Assembly (NCBI GenBank): GCA_943788045.1
Contig: CALSOT010000006.1
Coordinates: forward strand, 620,001-684,000
Length of the DNA: 64,000 nt
Reading direction: 5' to 3'
Source: an uncultured Polaribacter sp.
GTDB lineage: Bacteria; Bacteroidota; Bacteroidia; Flavobacteriales; Flavobacteriaceae
Shown in pieces: positions 18,681-28,822 of this stretch. The notes below the pieces were generated by a model. The model saw only the letters and a list, made by a program, of their open reading frames with translations, did not search any database and had not been told where the DNA came from. Made by a program: the position numbers and the translations under genes. Position 1 is the stretch's first letter; each line of letters opens with the position of its first letter.

Positions 18681-19116
18681 GACATTTACCAAAAAAAGCA
18701 CTTCATAAAAAAGTAATCCAATAATTATTTAGCTGAGCTCACACAATAAACGGCGGCAAGCACGATTGTGATTTTAATTTTTAAAATGGTTGAATATAAT
18801 TAAACTTTCTAGTAGGCTTGTATATTTCATAATTATTTAACTCTAATAATTCTCTAGCTGAATAATTTTATAAAATCTATTTTACAAGCGCAAAGCACAC
18901 ATCTAAAAGTTTAAACAAACAATATCGTTTTCATTAAGTTAAAATGCGGATACTTCAATTCTGTTCTTCTTATAAAGAAGAAACCTAACAAAATAATATA
19001 CACATAAGTAGCGATGCATTTTAAAATAAAAAAACATGTTTTATAACTTTTAATTTCAAGCAGTATTCATTGTCAAAAATTAATGACATAAAAAAACTCC
19101 TAAGAGTAAAGAAAAA
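18681..19116. other. Gene-free spacer between the glycan locus and the sdh operon
   Basis: I find no coding region, RNA gene or remnant in this 436-base stretch. It separates two convergent transcription units and lies between two hairpins. Its AT-rich sequence is interrupted only by a short GC-richer patch near 18745-18770 (CGGCGGCAAGCACG), which I cannot interpret. Confidence 0.6.
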
Positions 19117-19140
19117 CCCGATGCTAAAGTTAGCATCGGG
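19117..19140 (-). terminator. Intrinsic terminator of the sdh operon
   Basis: CCCGATGCTA (19117-19126) pairs perfectly with TAGCATCGGG (19131-19140) around a four-base loop. A-run and T-run flanks (19112-19116 and 19141-19146) make it work in both directions. It lies 51 bases past the sdhB stop. Confidence 0.88.
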
Positions 19141-19191
19141 TTTTTTAAAAGTTTCTAAAACTATTTAGAAATAAAATTAACTTTTATAAAT

Positions 19192-19932
19192 TTAAATATT
19201 AGCTTTCATAAGTTCTCTATTCATTCTAGCAATATTGTCTAGAGAAATCCCTTTCGGGCATTCTACTTCACAAGCACCAGTGTTTGTACAGTTTCCAAAG
19301 CCTTCTAAATCCATTTGAGCTACCATATTTTGAACTCTATCTGCGGCTTCTACTTGTCCTTGTGGTAATAATGCATATTGAGATACTTTTGCCCCAACAA
19401 ACAACATTGCAGAAGAGTTTTTACAAGTTGCTACACATGCACCGCAACCAATGCAGGTTGCAGCATCCATAGCTTCATCTGCTGCATGTTTAGAAATAGG
19501 TGTAGTATTTGCATCTTGGGTATTTCCCGATGTATTTACAGAAATATATCCTCCGGAATGCTGTATTCTATCAAAAGCAGTTCTATCTACTACTAAATCC
19601 TTAATTACAGGAAAAGCTGCTGCTCTAAATGGTTCAATGGTAATTGTATCTCCATCTTTAAACATTCTCATATGCAACTGACAAGTAGTTACACCTCTAT
19701 CCGGACCATGTGCTTCTCCATTAATGTACATTGAACACATACCACAAATACCTTCTCTACAGTCGTGATCAAAGGCTACAGGTTCTTCACCTCTATTGAT
19801 AATTTGTTCGTTTAAAACATCCATCATTTCTAAAAAAGACATATGCTCTGAAATCTCAGAAACTTTATAATCTGTCATTTGACCCTTGGAATTAGCGTCT
19901 TTTTGTCTCCAAATTTTAAGTGTTAAGTTCAT
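19192..19932 (-). CDS. sdhB: Succinate dehydrogenase/fumarate reductase iron-sulfur subunit
   Basis: 246 residues carrying all three cluster motifs. [19 protein letters not shown] and the later TTC hold the 2Fe-2S cluster. [13 protein letters not shown] binds 4Fe-4S and [15 protein letters not shown] binds 3Fe-4S. It passes electrons from the flavoprotein to the membrane quinone site in the citric acid cycle and respiratory complex II. It is the last gene of sdhC-sdhA-sdhB, 28 bases after sdhA, and is followed by a strong terminator. Length and order are normal for Bacteroidota. Confidence 0.97.
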   Translation of the reverse strand: MNLTLKIWRQKDANSKGQMTDYKVSEISEHMSFLEMMDVLNEQIINRGEEPVAFDHDCREGICGMCSMYINGEAHGPDRGVTTCQLHMRMFKDGDTITIEPFRAAAFPVIKDLVVDRTAFDRIQHSGGYISVNTSGNTQDANTTPISKHAADEAMDAATCIGCGACVATCKNSSAMLFVGAKVSQYALLPQGQVEAADRVQNMVAQMDLEGFGNCTNTGACEVECPKGISLDNIARMNRELMKANI

Positions 19933-19960
19933 AATGTCTTCTTATTTATAACTTCTTTCT

Positions 19961-21940
19961 TTAACTTCTATATTCGTCGTAAACCAATTCTTCTTTGTGT
20001 AAAACAGCGTCTTTTGGTTCTCCTTTATACTCCCAAGCAGAAACAAATTGGAATTCTTTTATTCTTTTTGCTTCACCATCTTCGGTTTGATATTCTTCTC
20101 TAAAGTGTCCTCCTGCAGATTCTTCTCTAACTAAGGCGTCTTTTGCAAATAACTCTCCTAATTCTAGGAAATCTCCAACTCTCCCTGCTTTCGCTAATTG
20201 TTCATTGTATTCTGTCGCTGTCCCAGGTACATTTACATTTTTCCAGAAATCTTTACGCAATGCAGAAATCTCCTCAATAGCTTCTTTTAAACCAGCTTCG
20301 TTTCGAGACATTCCACATTTATCCCACATAATTTTACCTAACTTTTTGTGGTAATAATCCACAGAATGTGTTCCTTTGTTATTGATGAAAAATTCAATCC
20401 TTTCTGAAACTTCTTTTTCTGCTGCTTCAAACTCTGGAGTATCTGTAGATATTTTTCCAGTTCTAATATCATCAGCTAAATAATCTCCTATTGTATATGG
20501 TAAAACAAAATAGCCGTCCGCTAAACCTTGCATTAATGCTGATGCTCCTAATCTGTTTGCTCCGTGATCAGAGAAGTTTGCTTCTCCAATTGCATAACAA
20601 CCAGGTATTGTTGTCATTAAATTATAATCAACCCAAACACCACCCATTGTATAGTGCACTGCAGGATAAATCATCATTGGTGTTTCATACGGGTTCTCAT
20701 CTACGATTTTTTCGTACATCTGAAATAAGTTACCGTATTTCGCTTTTACGATTGCCTTCCCCAATTCTTGCACTTTAGTATCAGAAGGGTTGTTGATATT
20801 TTTAATTTTTGCCTGCTCATTACCATAACGTATAATCGCAGATGCAAAATCTAAATAAACCGCTTCTCCTGTTGCGTTTACACCATAACCAGCGTCGCAA
20901 CGCTCTTTTGCCGCTCTAGATGCTACATCACGCGGAACTAGGTTACCAAAAGCAGGATAACGTCTCTCTAAGTAGTAATCTCTTTCTGCTTCAGACAAAT
21001 CGGTAGGCTTTTTCTTACCTTCTCTAATTGCCAAAACATCTTCCATATTTTTAGGAACCCAAATACGTCCATCGTTACGTAAAGACTCAGACATCAAAGT
21101 TAATTTAGACTGATAATCACCAGAACGCGGAATACAAGTTGGGTGGATTTGCGTGTAACAAGGGTTTGCAAAATGCGCTCCCTTTTTGTGGATTTTCCAA
21201 CCCGCCGTTACGTTAGAACCCATTGCGTTTGTAGATAAAAAATATACATTTCCGTAACCCCCAGAAGCAATGACAACTGCGTGTGCAGAATGTCTTTCAA
21301 TCTCTCCTGTAACCAAGTTACGAGCAATAATTCCTCTTGCTTTTCCATCAACAACAACAACATCTAACATTTCATGTCTGTTAAACATTTCTATTTTACC
21401 TCGAGCAATTTGTCTATTCATAGCAGAATATGCTCCTAATAATAACTGCTGACCCGTTTGTCCTTTCGCGTAGAAAGTTCTTGAAACTAAAACTCCACCA
21501 AAAGAGCGGTTGTCTAACAAACCACCATAATCACGGGCAAAAGGAACTCCTTGCGCTACACACTGATCAATAATATTTGCAGAAACCTCTGCCAAACGAT
21601 AAACGTTTGCTTCACGAGAACGATAATCTCCACCTTTTACCGTATCGTAAAATAAACGGTAAGTAGAGTCTCCATCACCTTGATAATTTTTTGCTGCGTT
21701 AATTCCTCCTTGAGCCGCAATTGAATGCGCTCTACGTGGGGAATCTTGATAAGCAAATGCTTTTACATTGTAGCCTAATTCTGCTAAAGTTGCAGAAGCA
21801 GAACCACCTGCTAAACCTGTTCCAACAACAATAACATCAATATGACGTTTGTTTGCCGGATTTACCAAATCTATATGATTTTTATAATCTGTCCATTTGT
21901 CTTTAATGGGACCTTGAGGTACTTTTGAATCTAAAGCCAT
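19961..21940 (-). CDS. sdhA: Succinate dehydrogenase/fumarate reductase flavoprotein subunit
   Basis: 659 residues. The FAD dinucleotide fold is at 35-60 ([20 protein letters not shown]) and [14 protein letters not shown] holds H72, the expected covalent FAD attachment histidine. [18 protein letters not shown] and [19 protein letters not shown] are active-site regions of the large Bacteroidota-type Sdh[22 protein letters not shown] is the second FAD-binding region. It oxidises succinate to fumarate. It lies 10 bases after sdhC and shares its promoter. Confidence 0.97.
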   Translation of the reverse strand: MALDSKVPQGPIKDKWTDYKNHIDLVNPANKRHIDVIVVGTGLAGGSASATLAELGYNVKAFAYQDSPRRAHSIAAQGGINAAKNYQGDGDSTYRLFYDTVKGGDYRSREANVYRLAEVSANIIDQCVAQGVPFARDYGGLLDNRSFGGVLVSRTFYAKGQTGQQLLLGAYSAMNRQIARGKIEMFNRHEMLDVVVVDGKARGIIARNLVTGEIERHSAHAVVIASGGYGNVYFLSTNAMGSNVTAGWKIHKKGAHFANPCYTQIHPTCIPRSGDYQSKLTLMSESLRNDGRIWVPKNMEDVLAIREGKKKPTDLSEAERDYYLERRYPAFGNLVPRDVASRAAKERCDAGYGVNATGEAVYLDFASAIIRYGNEQAKIKNINNPSDTKVQELGKAIVKAKYGNLFQMYEKIVDENPYETPMMIYPAVHYTMGGVWVDYNLMTTIPGCYAIGEANFSDHGANRLGASALMQGLADGYFVLPYTIGDYLADDIRTGKISTDTPEFEAAEKEVSERIEFFINNKGTHSVDYYHKKLGKIMWDKCGMSRNEAGLKEAIEEISALRKDFWKNVNVPGTATEYNEQLAKAGRVGDFLELGELFAKDALVREESAGGHFREEYQTEDGEAKRIKEFQFVSAWEYKGEPKDAVLHKEELVYDEYRS

Positions 21941-21950
21941 ATTTCTAAGA

Positions 21951-22625
21951 TTAATGATTTAAGTGATGATATAAAGCGATAAAAATAAACCCTAAAGGAA
22001 CTATAATTGCATACGCTGTACCTAATTTTTCTAGTTTTTTACGAAGCGAATTTGCTCCAACAGATTGAAATGCTGATGTGAAACCATGCGCTAAATGTAA
22101 ACCTAAGAATACAAAGGCAACAGTATACGCTGCAACTCTAATTGGGTTTAAAAATTTATGAACTAATTCTTCGTGGTAACGATAACCGTCAACACCTTCT
22201 ATAACACCAGACCAATCACCTTGAATGAATTTTGTGTTAATTTCAGGAAACCAAAAATCTATAAAATGCAGACCTATAAAAGCTAAAATTGTCATTCCGC
22301 TATAAATCATATTTCTACTAAACCAAGTAGAATTTGCTGCACCATTATTTTTAGCATACGAAGTACCCTGAGCTTTTTTGTTTTTTAACTCTAAAATAAA
22401 ACCCATTACAAAGTGAAAAACAACTGCAAATATTAAAACAGGCTGTAATGCAAACTGAACCAATGGATTAGTTCCCATAAAATGGGAAACTTCGTTAAAA
22501 GTATCTGGGCTAAAAACTGATAAAAGATTGATTGCTAAATGTTGTAATAAGAAGAACATTAAAAAAAATGCTGAAAGTGCCATTGACACCTTTCTTCCAA
22601 TTGAAGATTTGAAAAATCCGCTCAT
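21951..22625 (-). CDS. sdhC: Succinate dehydrogenase cytochrome b subunit (type B, single anchor)
   Basis: 224 residues with about five membrane helices. The N-terminus is [23 protein letters not shown], and [30 protein letters not shown] and [16 protein letters not shown] follow; the histidines in HLAIN, HFVMG, GLHF and LHLAHG fit di-heme ligation. As in Bacillus and Wolinella-type complexes, this one protein replaces separate SdhC and SdhD. It anchors the dehydrogenase and reduces menaquinone. It is first in the operon, behind a good TAnnTTTG promoter. Confidence 0.95.
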   Translation of the reverse strand: MSGFFKSSIGRKVSMALSAFFLMFFLLQHLAINLLSVFSPDTFNEVSHFMGTNPLVQFALQPVLIFAVVFHFVMGFILELKNKKAQGTSYAKNNGAANSTWFSRNMIYSGMTILAFIGLHFIDFWFPEINTKFIQGDWSGVIEGVDGYRYHEELVHKFLNPIRVAAYTVAFVFLGLHLAHGFTSAFQSVGANSLRKKLEKLGTAYAIIVPLGFIFIALYHHLNH

Positions 22626-22652
22626 TATATTATTAAATTAAATTAATTGGCA

Positions 22653-22684
22653 CAAAAATACGGCTTCAGAGTTTTTTAAACAAA
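22653..22684 (-). promoter_or_regulatory. sdh operon promoter (TTTG-N20-TATTTTTG)
   Basis: On the minus strand TTTG (22684-22681) and TATTTTTG (22660-22653) are 20 bases apart, close to the Bacteroidota -33/-7 consensus of TTTG, about 19 bases, then TAnnTTTG. The -7 element ends 27 bases before the sdhC ATG. Confidence 0.6.
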
Positions 22685-22958
22685 GATTTAAGAACGTTTT
22701 CATAGGTATTTAGAATAGTTATAAATAAATCTGTAGGTCTAACGTATGGCCATACTAAATACTTATTATTTCTCCATTTTTATTCGCAAAAATAAGTGTT
22801 GAATAAGCACGTATAAAATCAATTATTTGTGACTAAAAGAATTCTTATTTTCTTATCAAAATCCTAAAGATATTACAGTTTAAGAGACTGAAATAATAGC
22901 TATGAAATTTAGTCTAGAAAAACATCTTAAAACTTGAATTAAAGACAATATTATTTTC
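22685..22958. other. Rest of the 333-base spacer upstream of sdhC
   Basis: No gene is supportable. An imperfect inverted repeat (AATACTTATT near 22757 with AATAAGTGTT near 22792) could be a weak transcription end for a message from the right, or a binding site. I see nothing else. Confidence 0.4.
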
Positions 22959-23414
22959 TTAATTAATTTTTTTAATTAGAATTTTTTTTTCTCTAAACTC
23001 GAACTCATCATTGACTTTTTTTCCTAATAATAAATTCCCAATAGGAGATAATACGGAGATAGCAAAATAGACTTTATCTTCAACGATTATTCTTCCAGCA
23101 GAAATCGAAAGAAAATAATTCGAGGAATTTGTTTCAATAACACTTCCCAAATGAACTATCTCTGTACTTTTAGAAATATCTATTTTTGACAAAACTAATT
23201 TCATTTGGTTTATTCCTGAAATTTGCTGTCCTGCTTTTTCCATTTCTAACTGCAACATAGCGCGCCCAGTTTCATGCTTATCTCCAGCAGAACTTTTAGT
23301 TTCTGATTGCAATGCTTTTTGATTAGATGAAATTACCTCTTCAACAGTTTGCAATCGTTTATTCACAAAAGCCTCGCACTCTTTAAAAAGAACTTCTTTT
23401 ATTTTTGAACTCAT
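22959..23414 (-). CDS. Short GreA/GreB-like transcription elongation factor
   Basis: The frame is open from a TTG at 23435, but ATG 23414 (MSSKIKEVLFKECEAF) is the better start, giving 151 residues. The first 80 form a coiled-coil-like helical hairpin with SAGDKHETGRAMLQLEMEKAG, the pattern of Gre N-terminal domains. The C-terminal half (LGSVIETNSSNYFLSISAG to SPIGNLLLGKKVNDEFEF) is a Gre C-terminal FKBP-like domain ending in an 'SP(I/L)G..L.GK..GD' variant. It likely binds the RNA polymerase secondary channel. Database entries for such proteins are often mislabelled as 3-oxoacyl-ACP synthase. Confidence 0.72.
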   Translation of the reverse strand: MSSKIKEVLFKECEAFVNKRLQTVEEVISSNQKALQSETKSSAGDKHETGRAMLQLEMEKAGQQISGINQMKLVLSKIDISKSTEIVHLGSVIETNSSNYFLSISAGRIIVEDKVYFAISVLSPIGNLLLGKKVNDEFEFREKKILIKKIN

Positions 23415-23506
23415 TCTGTATTTTTTGTGAATCAAAAAAAGTAAAGTTTTTCAAATTACTTTTTTTATAATCTTGTTCTCATCATTAAACATTTTTTAAA
23501 TATTTA

Positions 23507-24604
23507 TTAAAAACTTTGGTCGTTAAAATCAAACTTTAACTGCACCCAAAAAGGCTCTTTCTTAACTGTATTTAAATTACTAAACGACAACCCTAATAAA
23601 CGAACTGAATTTAATAATTTATCTTGAAATAATAATTCTTTTACTACAGGAAAGAACTCTTTTAGATTCTGCATAAAATCCTTTTTAGTACTACTTCTAG
23701 TCTGTTGTTTAAAATCTGAATATTTAATTTTTAAGGTAATTGTTTTTCCTTTTGTATCTAGTTTTATCATTCTTTTCTCCAACTCTTCTGCAATTTTCTC
23801 TAACTCTTCAATCATAAAAATTTCAGAAGAAATGTTTTCTAAAAAAGTGCGCTCTGCTGCAACAGATTTTCGAATTCTATTCGGCTTAACCGGACTTTTA
23901 TGAATTCCTCGAACAATATTATAATAATGACCACCAGATTTACCGAATAGTTTTATTAATTCTTCTAAGGTTTTTTTCTTTAAATCACTACCCACAAAAA
24001 TCCCTAGATTATACATTTTAGATGCAGTAACTTTACCAACACCGTAAAATTTATTGATCGGCAATTCTTCTAAAAATTGAAGAACCTCTTCTGGATGAAC
24101 TGTTTTTTGTCCATTTGGTTTATTTATATCAGAAGCTACTTTTGCAATAAATTTGTTAATAGAAATACCTGCGGATGCAATTAAACCTGTTTCATCAAAA
24201 ATACGCTGTCTAATCTCTCTCGCAATTGTATTTGCAGACGGATTTCCTTTCTTGTTTTCTGTAACATCTAAATAAGCTTCATCTAAAGAAAGTGGTTCTA
24301 CCAAATCTGTATATTCGTAGAAAATATCTCTAACCTTTAATGATATTTCATTATAGCGCTTAAAATCTGTTTTCACAAAAATTAAATGTGGACATTTTTG
24401 TTTTGCTAAAGCCCCACTCATTGCAGATTTTACTCCAAACTTACGGGCTTCATAACTTGCTGCGGATATTACACCTCTTCTACCCTCACCTCCTACTGCA
24501 ATTGCCTTACCTCTTAATTCTGGATTATCTAATTCTGCTACCGATGCGTAAAAAGCATCCATATCTACATGAATTATTTTTCTAAAAGGAGGTTGTAATT
24601 CCAT
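23507..24604 (-). CDS. dinB: DNA polymerase IV (Y family)
   Basis: 365 residues. The palm carries HVDMDAFYASV with D14 and SLDEAYLDV with D108-E109, the catalytic carboxylates. SYEARKFGVKSAM is the fingers motif, and the helix-hairpin-helix region INKFYGVGKVTASKMYNLG lies near 185. The little-finger domain RKSVAAERTF follows. It is an error-prone translesion polymerase. It appears monocistronic or first of a short unit; the next minus-strand gene begins 72 bases on. I see no clear LexA box. Confidence 0.96.
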   Translation of the reverse strand: MELQPPFRKIIHVDMDAFYASVAELDNPELRGKAIAVGGEGRRGVISAASYEARKFGVKSAMSGALAKQKCPHLIFVKTDFKRYNEISLKVRDIFYEYTDLVEPLSLDEAYLDVTENKKGNPSANTIAREIRQRIFDETGLIASAGISINKFIAKVASDINKPNGQKTVHPEEVLQFLEELPINKFYGVGKVTASKMYNLGIFVGSDLKKKTLEELIKLFGKSGGHYYNIVRGIHKSPVKPNRIRKSVAAERTFLENISSEIFMIEELEKIAEELEKRMIKLDTKGKTITLKIKYSDFKQQTRSSTKKDFMQNLKEFFPVVKELLFQDKLLNSVRLLGLSFSNLNTVKKEPFWVQLKFDFNDQSF

Positions 24605-24634
24605 ATTTCGAAAGTACGGAATTTGAGTGGGAAT

Positions 24635-25474
24635 TTATTTTAAAAAATTAACACAAAGTTCCACGACTTTTTCTAATTCTTTTGATAGGTTTTCTTGTTG
24701 CCAAGGATGGCAAGTATTAAACACATGATTTGCGTTTTCTATAATTTTAAACTCACTTTTTTGATTCCATTTATGTAAATTTTCTGCTTCATTAATCAAC
24801 ACTGAAGTATCATAATCTCCATGCAATATTAAATGTGGAGTTTTTAAATTTCGAGTAGCTTTTTGAATATCTAAACGTTCTTTATTTTTAATAAAATCTT
24901 CATAAAATTGATAATAATGCGGCATTTTTTGTTTTGTTCTTCCGTTTAGAATATATTTTACACCGGTTTTTTTCCATTGTTCTAAATCGCCAATAGTTGC
25001 TGTTCTTTTCTCAAAATCACAAACTCCTGCCAATGTAATTACTTTTTTAACTCTTAGATCCTCATTGGTTTTTAAAAGTGCAACTCCCCCTCCTCTACTA
25101 TGACCAACCAAAGAAACGTCATCAACTTTTATTTCATTTTTAAAATCAGAATTATTAGTAATCCAATCTATTACTGTTTCTAAATCATCTAATTCTTTGG
25201 AGTAATTATTATGTCCAAAAGCTTCTAAATCTGGAAAATCTATTGGTTGTTCTGCAGTTCCTCCATTATGTGAAAAATTAAATTTCACAAAAAAGAAACC
25301 CTTATTTGCAAAAGTTGTTGCCATTAAATTCCAAGCACCCCAATCTTTAAAGCCTTTATAGCCATGACAAAAAATTACAATTTTTTTTGGGTGTTGCTCT
25401 TCCTTATAAAAAACATCTATTATAATTGGTTTCTTGTGACTTCCCTCAACAACTACATTTTTAACTATTTTCAT
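24635..25474 (-). CDS. Alpha/beta hydrolase (dienelactone hydrolase-like)
   Basis: 279 residues of one alpha/beta hydrolase domain without signal peptide. The oxyanion region is FCHGYKGFKDWGAWN, the nucleophile elbow GHSRGGG (Ser near residue 130), the acid LHGDYDTSV and the base ANHVFNTCHPW. This arrangement is complete, so the protein should be an active serine esterase or peptidase-like hydrolase. The substrate cannot be told from the sequence. It follows the LysE-type gene by 10 bases and is probably co-transcribed with it. Confidence 0.85.
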   Translation of the reverse strand: MKIVKNVVVEGSHKKPIIIDVFYKEEQHPKKIVIFCHGYKGFKDWGAWNLMATTFANKGFFFVKFNFSHNGGTAEQPIDFPDLEAFGHNNYSKELDDLETVIDWITNNSDFKNEIKVDDVSLVGHSRGGGVALLKTNEDLRVKKVITLAGVCDFEKRTATIGDLEQWKKTGVKYILNGRTKQKMPHYYQFYEDFIKNKERLDIQKATRNLKTPHLILHGDYDTSVLINEAENLHKWNQKSEFKIIENANHVFNTCHPWQQENLSKELEKVVELCVNFLK

Positions 25475-25484
25475 GTTATTTTTT

Positions 25485-26108
25485 TTAAATAAATAGTTTT
25501 ATTAAAGTAAAAATAGCCACTAGAGCAGTTAAAATACTTAGAATAAAGTTGATATCTTTTGTTAATTTCCCTGTTTTATTCTGAATAATTTTAGCAAATT
25601 TTCCATATAACAAAAGGATGTAAAATGTACCTATAATAGAACCAAAAGTAAAAGAAATAACAGAAACAAGATTGAAATTAAATAATTTAAAAGCATCTAA
25701 AGTTATTACTATTCCACTAAAAAAAGGAATGGCAAACATATTTAAACTAGATAGTGTTATTCCTATTAAGAAAGAGTTTTCGCTTTTAGCTTTGATCACT
25801 TCTAACTCCTTTTTACTTTTTTTAGATTCTTTATAAAAATAATATGACAACAGAATAAAAATAATAATTCCTGCTTTTTCTAGTGTTTCTAGTATTTTAG
25901 GATTTTCTGCAATGTATTTGGTTAAAATAACAGCAATATAAACTTGTGGAATTACAATTAAGGAAACTCCCAAAGCATATCTCTTAACTTCTCTTTTGCT
26001 TTTTTCTAAACTAATTTTTAAAGCAGTCATGTTTAACATACTTGGCGAAATAGACCCCACAAAAGAGAAAATAAATCCGAATAAAAGATGACTAAAAAAT
26101 AACATCAT
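25485..26108 (-). CDS. LysE/RhtB-type amino-acid exporter family protein
   Basis: 207 residues with about six membrane helices. The N-terminal LFGFIFSFVGSISPSMLNMTALKISLEKS has the GxxxPGP-like region of LysE translocators, with S-P-S-M replacing the usual proline-glycine form. The KESKKSKKELEVIK loop divides two three-helix halves. LysE proteins export amino acids or related metabolites. The substrate is unknown. An alternative is a GAP- or TerC-like membrane protein, but LysE fits best. Confidence 0.65.
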   Translation of the reverse strand: MMLFFSHLLFGFIFSFVGSISPSMLNMTALKISLEKSKREVKRYALGVSLIVIPQVYIAVILTKYIAENPKILETLEKAGIIIFILLSYYFYKESKKSKKELEVIKAKSENSFLIGITLSSLNMFAIPFFSGIVITLDAFKLFNFNLVSVISFTFGSIIGTFYILLLYGKFAKIIQNKTGKLTKDINFILSILTALVAIFTLIKLFI

Positions 26109-26190
26109 TAAAATAATATGAATATTTAAACAAAAAAAGCAAAGACTAATTACTAAAAACTAGTTAGTAATTTGTTTTTATCAATGATAC

Positions 26191-26218
26191 AAAAAAAAAG
26201 CACCAAATAAATTGATGC
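26191..26218 (-). terminator. Intrinsic terminator of gdhA
   Basis: On the minus strand GCATCAA and TTGGTGC form a seven-base stem with one mismatch around a five-base loop, followed by nine T (26199-26191). It lies about 30 bases past the gdhA stop. Confidence 0.7.
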
Positions 26219-26249
26219 GTTTTATGATTGAAGTTTGAAATGATATTTT

Positions 26250-27605
26250 TTAAACAACTCCTTGAGCTAACATTGCGTCTGCTACTTTTACAAAACCTGC
26301 AATATTTGCACCTGTAATATAATCTACAGAACCATCTTCTTTTATTCCATATTTTACACAAGAAGCATGTATATCTTTCATGATTGTTTTTAATTTTTCA
26401 TCAACCTCTTCTCTTGTCCAACTTAAACGTAAAGAATTTTGACTCATTTCTAAACCAGAAGTTGCAACACCACCAGCATTTGACGCTTTTCCTGGAGCAA
26501 ATAAAATATTTGCTTTTTGAAATTCGTGAATTGCTTCTGGAGTCGAAGGCATATTTGCCCCCTCAGCAACACATATACATCCATTTTTAACTAATAATTT
26601 AGCCCCATCACCATCTAACTCATTTTGAGTTGCACATGGTAAAGCAATATCACATTTTACAGACCAAGGCCTTTCACCTTTATAAAATTTAGCACTTGGA
26701 TACGTGTTTACATACTCACTAATTCTTGCTCTTTTTACGTTTTTAATATACATAATATGTGCAAGTTTCTCTTCATCAATACCATCTGCATCATAAATAT
26801 ACCCTGACGAATCAGATAACGTGACAACTTTTCCTCCTAACTGAGTTGCTTTCTGAGTAGCGTACTGGGCAACATTTCCAGATCCAGAGACTACTACTGT
26901 TTTACCTTTGATAGAGTCATTTCTTCTGTTTAGCATATTTTCTGCAAAATACACATCTCCATAACCTGTTGCTTCTGGCCTAATTAAAGAACCTCCCCAA
27001 GTTGCTCCTTTTCCTGTTAAAACTCCAGTAAAAGAGTTTTGTAATTTTTTATACATTCCAAACATATATCCAATTTCTCTACCACCAACACCAATATCGC
27101 CAGCAGGAACATCTGTATTATGTCCGATATGTTTACATAATTCACTCATAAATGCATGACAAAAACGCATAACTTCATTGTCGGATTTACCTTTCGGATC
27201 AAAATCAGAACCACCTTTTCCTCCACCCATTGGTAGAGTTGTTAAAGAGTTTTTAAATACCTGTTCAAAAGCTAAAAACTTTAAAATACTAGCATTTACT
27301 GACGGATGAAATCGTAAACCACCTTTATAAGGACCAATTGCGGAATTCATTTGAACTCTATAACCTCTATTTACCTGAATAACGCCATTATCGTCTACCC
27401 AAGAAACTCTGAAGGAAATTTGCCTTTCTGGCTCTACCATTCTTAAAAGGATGTTTTTACCAAAGTAAATATCATTCTTAATAATATAAGGAATTACAGT
27501 TTCAGCAACTTCATGTACAGCTTGTAAGAATTCTGGCTCATGGCTATTTCTTTGTTTAACCAAGTCCATGAACTCGTTAATTTTAAATTTAATACTTTTA
27601 TCCAT
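26250..27605 (-). CDS. gdhA: NADP-specific glutamate dehydrogenase
   Basis: 451 residues, the usual size of hexameric class I enzymes. YKGGLRFHPSVN and LPMGGGKGGSDFDPKGKS hold the substrate lysines, and DVPAGDIGVGGREIGYMFG follows. The Rossmann fold carries VVSGSGNVAQYATQKATQLG. CATQNELDG and AEGANMPST lie in the hinge region. It makes glutamate from 2-oxoglutarate and ammonium and so links the citric acid cycle to nitrogen assimilation. It is monocistronic, divergent from pheS and followed by its own terminator. Confidence 0.97.
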   Translation of the reverse strand: MDKSIKFKINEFMDLVKQRNSHEPEFLQAVHEVAETVIPYIIKNDIYFGKNILLRMVEPERQISFRVSWVDDNGVIQVNRGYRVQMNSAIGPYKGGLRFHPSVNASILKFLAFEQVFKNSLTTLPMGGGKGGSDFDPKGKSDNEVMRFCHAFMSELCKHIGHNTDVPAGDIGVGGREIGYMFGMYKKLQNSFTGVLTGKGATWGGSLIRPEATGYGDVYFAENMLNRRNDSIKGKTVVVSGSGNVAQYATQKATQLGGKVVTLSDSSGYIYDADGIDEEKLAHIMYIKNVKRARISEYVNTYPSAKFYKGERPWSVKCDIALPCATQNELDGDGAKLLVKNGCICVAEGANMPSTPEAIHEFQKANILFAPGKASNAGGVATSGLEMSQNSLRLSWTREEVDEKLKTIMKDIHASCVKYGIKEDGSVDYITGANIAGFVKVADAMLAQGVV

Positions 27606-27773
27606 GTTTTTTTATGATATTAATAAAAATTAAACGCTGTAAATATATTAAATTTTCAATATGATAAAATTAAAAATCTTATAAAATATTAATTGAAACT
27701 CATTTTTTTAATCGATTTAATTCATAGAGGTTGTTTTATTCACAAATACAATATGAAACTCTTTAAAAAATAG

Positions 27774-27781
27774 TAGATTTG
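27774..27781 (+). promoter_or_regulatory. pheS -7 element (TAGATTTG)
   Basis: TAGATTTG matches TAnnTTTG and ends 21 bases before the pheS ATG at 27803. No clear TTG is visible at the -33 position. Confidence 0.45.
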
Positions 27782-27802
27782 CAGCTTAATTATCTGTTAA
27801 AA

Positions 27803-28822
27803 ATGTTAGATAAAGTAAAAGAACTGATTGGTGACGTAAAGGCATTTAATGCATCTACAAAAGAAGAAGTTGAAATATTTAGAATTAAATACTTAGGAGG
27901 TAAGGGGTTATTGAAAGAACTTTTTGCTGAATTTAAAAACGTAGATGCCCAACTTAAAAAGGATTTAGGGCAAGCTTTAAATACTTTAAGAAATGCTGCT
28001 GAAGGAAAAGTAACTGAACTAAATGCTTCTTTAGAGAATAATCAAAGCCAAAAATCTTTTTATGGAGATTTAACGCGTCCGTCAGAACCTATTAATTTGG
28101 GTTCTCGTCATCCAATTTCATTGGTTAAAAACCAAATTATTGAAGTTTTTAATAAAGTTGGTTTCACGGTGTCTGAAGGCCCAGAGATTGAAGATGATTG
28201 GCATAATTTTACTGCTTTAAACTTACCTTCACATCATCCGGCTAGAGATATGCAGGATACATTTTTTATTGAACAAGACCCGGATATTTTGCTAAGGACA
28301 CATACTTCTTCTGTACAAGTCCGTTACATGGAAGAAAATCAGCCTCCAATAAGAACGATTTCTCCAGGAAGAGTTTTCAGAAATGAAGATATTTCTGCGA
28401 GAGCTCACTGTATTTTTCATCAAGTAGAGGGTTTGTATATAGATACTGATGTTTCTTTTGCAGATTTAAAACAAACGCTTTTATACTTTACAAAGGAAAT
28501 GTTTGGAAAATCTAAAATACGTTTAAGACCGTCTTATTTCCCATTTACTGAACCAAGTGCTGAAGTAGATATTTATTGGGGATTAGAAACCGAAACAGAT
28601 TACAGAATTACAAAAGGTACTGGGTGGTTAGAAATTATGGGTTGTGGAATGGTAGATCCTAATGTACTAAAAAATGCGAATATTGATCCTGTTAAATACT
28701 CTGGTTATGCTTTTGGTATGGGAATAGAGCGTATTGCAATGTTATTATATCAAATACCCGATATTAGAATGTTTTATGAAAATGACAAACGTTTTTTAGA
28801 ACAATTTAAATCTGTCATTTAA
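27803..28822 (+). CDS. pheS: Phenylalanine-tRNA ligase alpha subunit
   Basis: A TTG at 27779 extends the frame, but it sits within the -7 promoter motif; ATG 27803 (MLDKVKELIGDVKAFN) is the normal PheS start and gives 339 residues. The coiled-coil N-terminus is followed by the class II core: GSRHPISLVKNQI, motif 1 GFTVSEGPEIEDDWHNF, motif 2 RTISPGRVFRNEDISARAHCIFHQ, FPFTEPSAEVDI and motif 3 YAFGMGIERIAMLLY. It charges tRNA-Phe with PheT, which is not in the window. A small gene overlaps its stop. Confidence 0.97.
   Translation: MLDKVKELIGDVKAFNASTKEEVEIFRIKYLGGKGLLKELFAEFKNVDAQLKKDLGQALNTLRNAAEGKVTELNASLENNQSQKSFYGDLTRPSEPINLGSRHPISLVKNQIIEVFNKVGFTVSEGPEIEDDWHNFTALNLPSHHPARDMQDTFFIEQDPDILLRTHTSSVQVRYMEENQPPIRTISPGRVFRNEDISARAHCIFHQVEGLYIDTDVSFADLKQTLLYFTKEMFGKSKIRLRPSYFPFTEPSAEVDIYWGLETETDYRITKGTGWLEIMGCGMVDPNVLKNANIDPVKYSGYAFGMGIERIAMLLYQIPDIRMFYENDKRFLEQFKSVI

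Noticed and set aside
18622..19191. Possible tRNA or transposase remnant in the spacer
   Set aside because: No cloverleaf, no CCA end and no recognisable transposase motif in any frame.
20491..20778. 95-codon plus-strand frame inside sdhA
   Set aside because: Antisense of a well-conserved gene; Leu-rich composition typical of shadow frames.
26149..26171. Hairpin ATTACTAA/TTAGTAAT between gdhA and the LysE-type gene
   Set aside because: Weak AT-only stem; no U-run on the minus strand, so I did not call it a terminator.
26164..26361. 65-codon frame across the end of gdhA
   Set aside because: Cys- and Arg-rich odd composition, overlaps the real gdhA end and its terminator.
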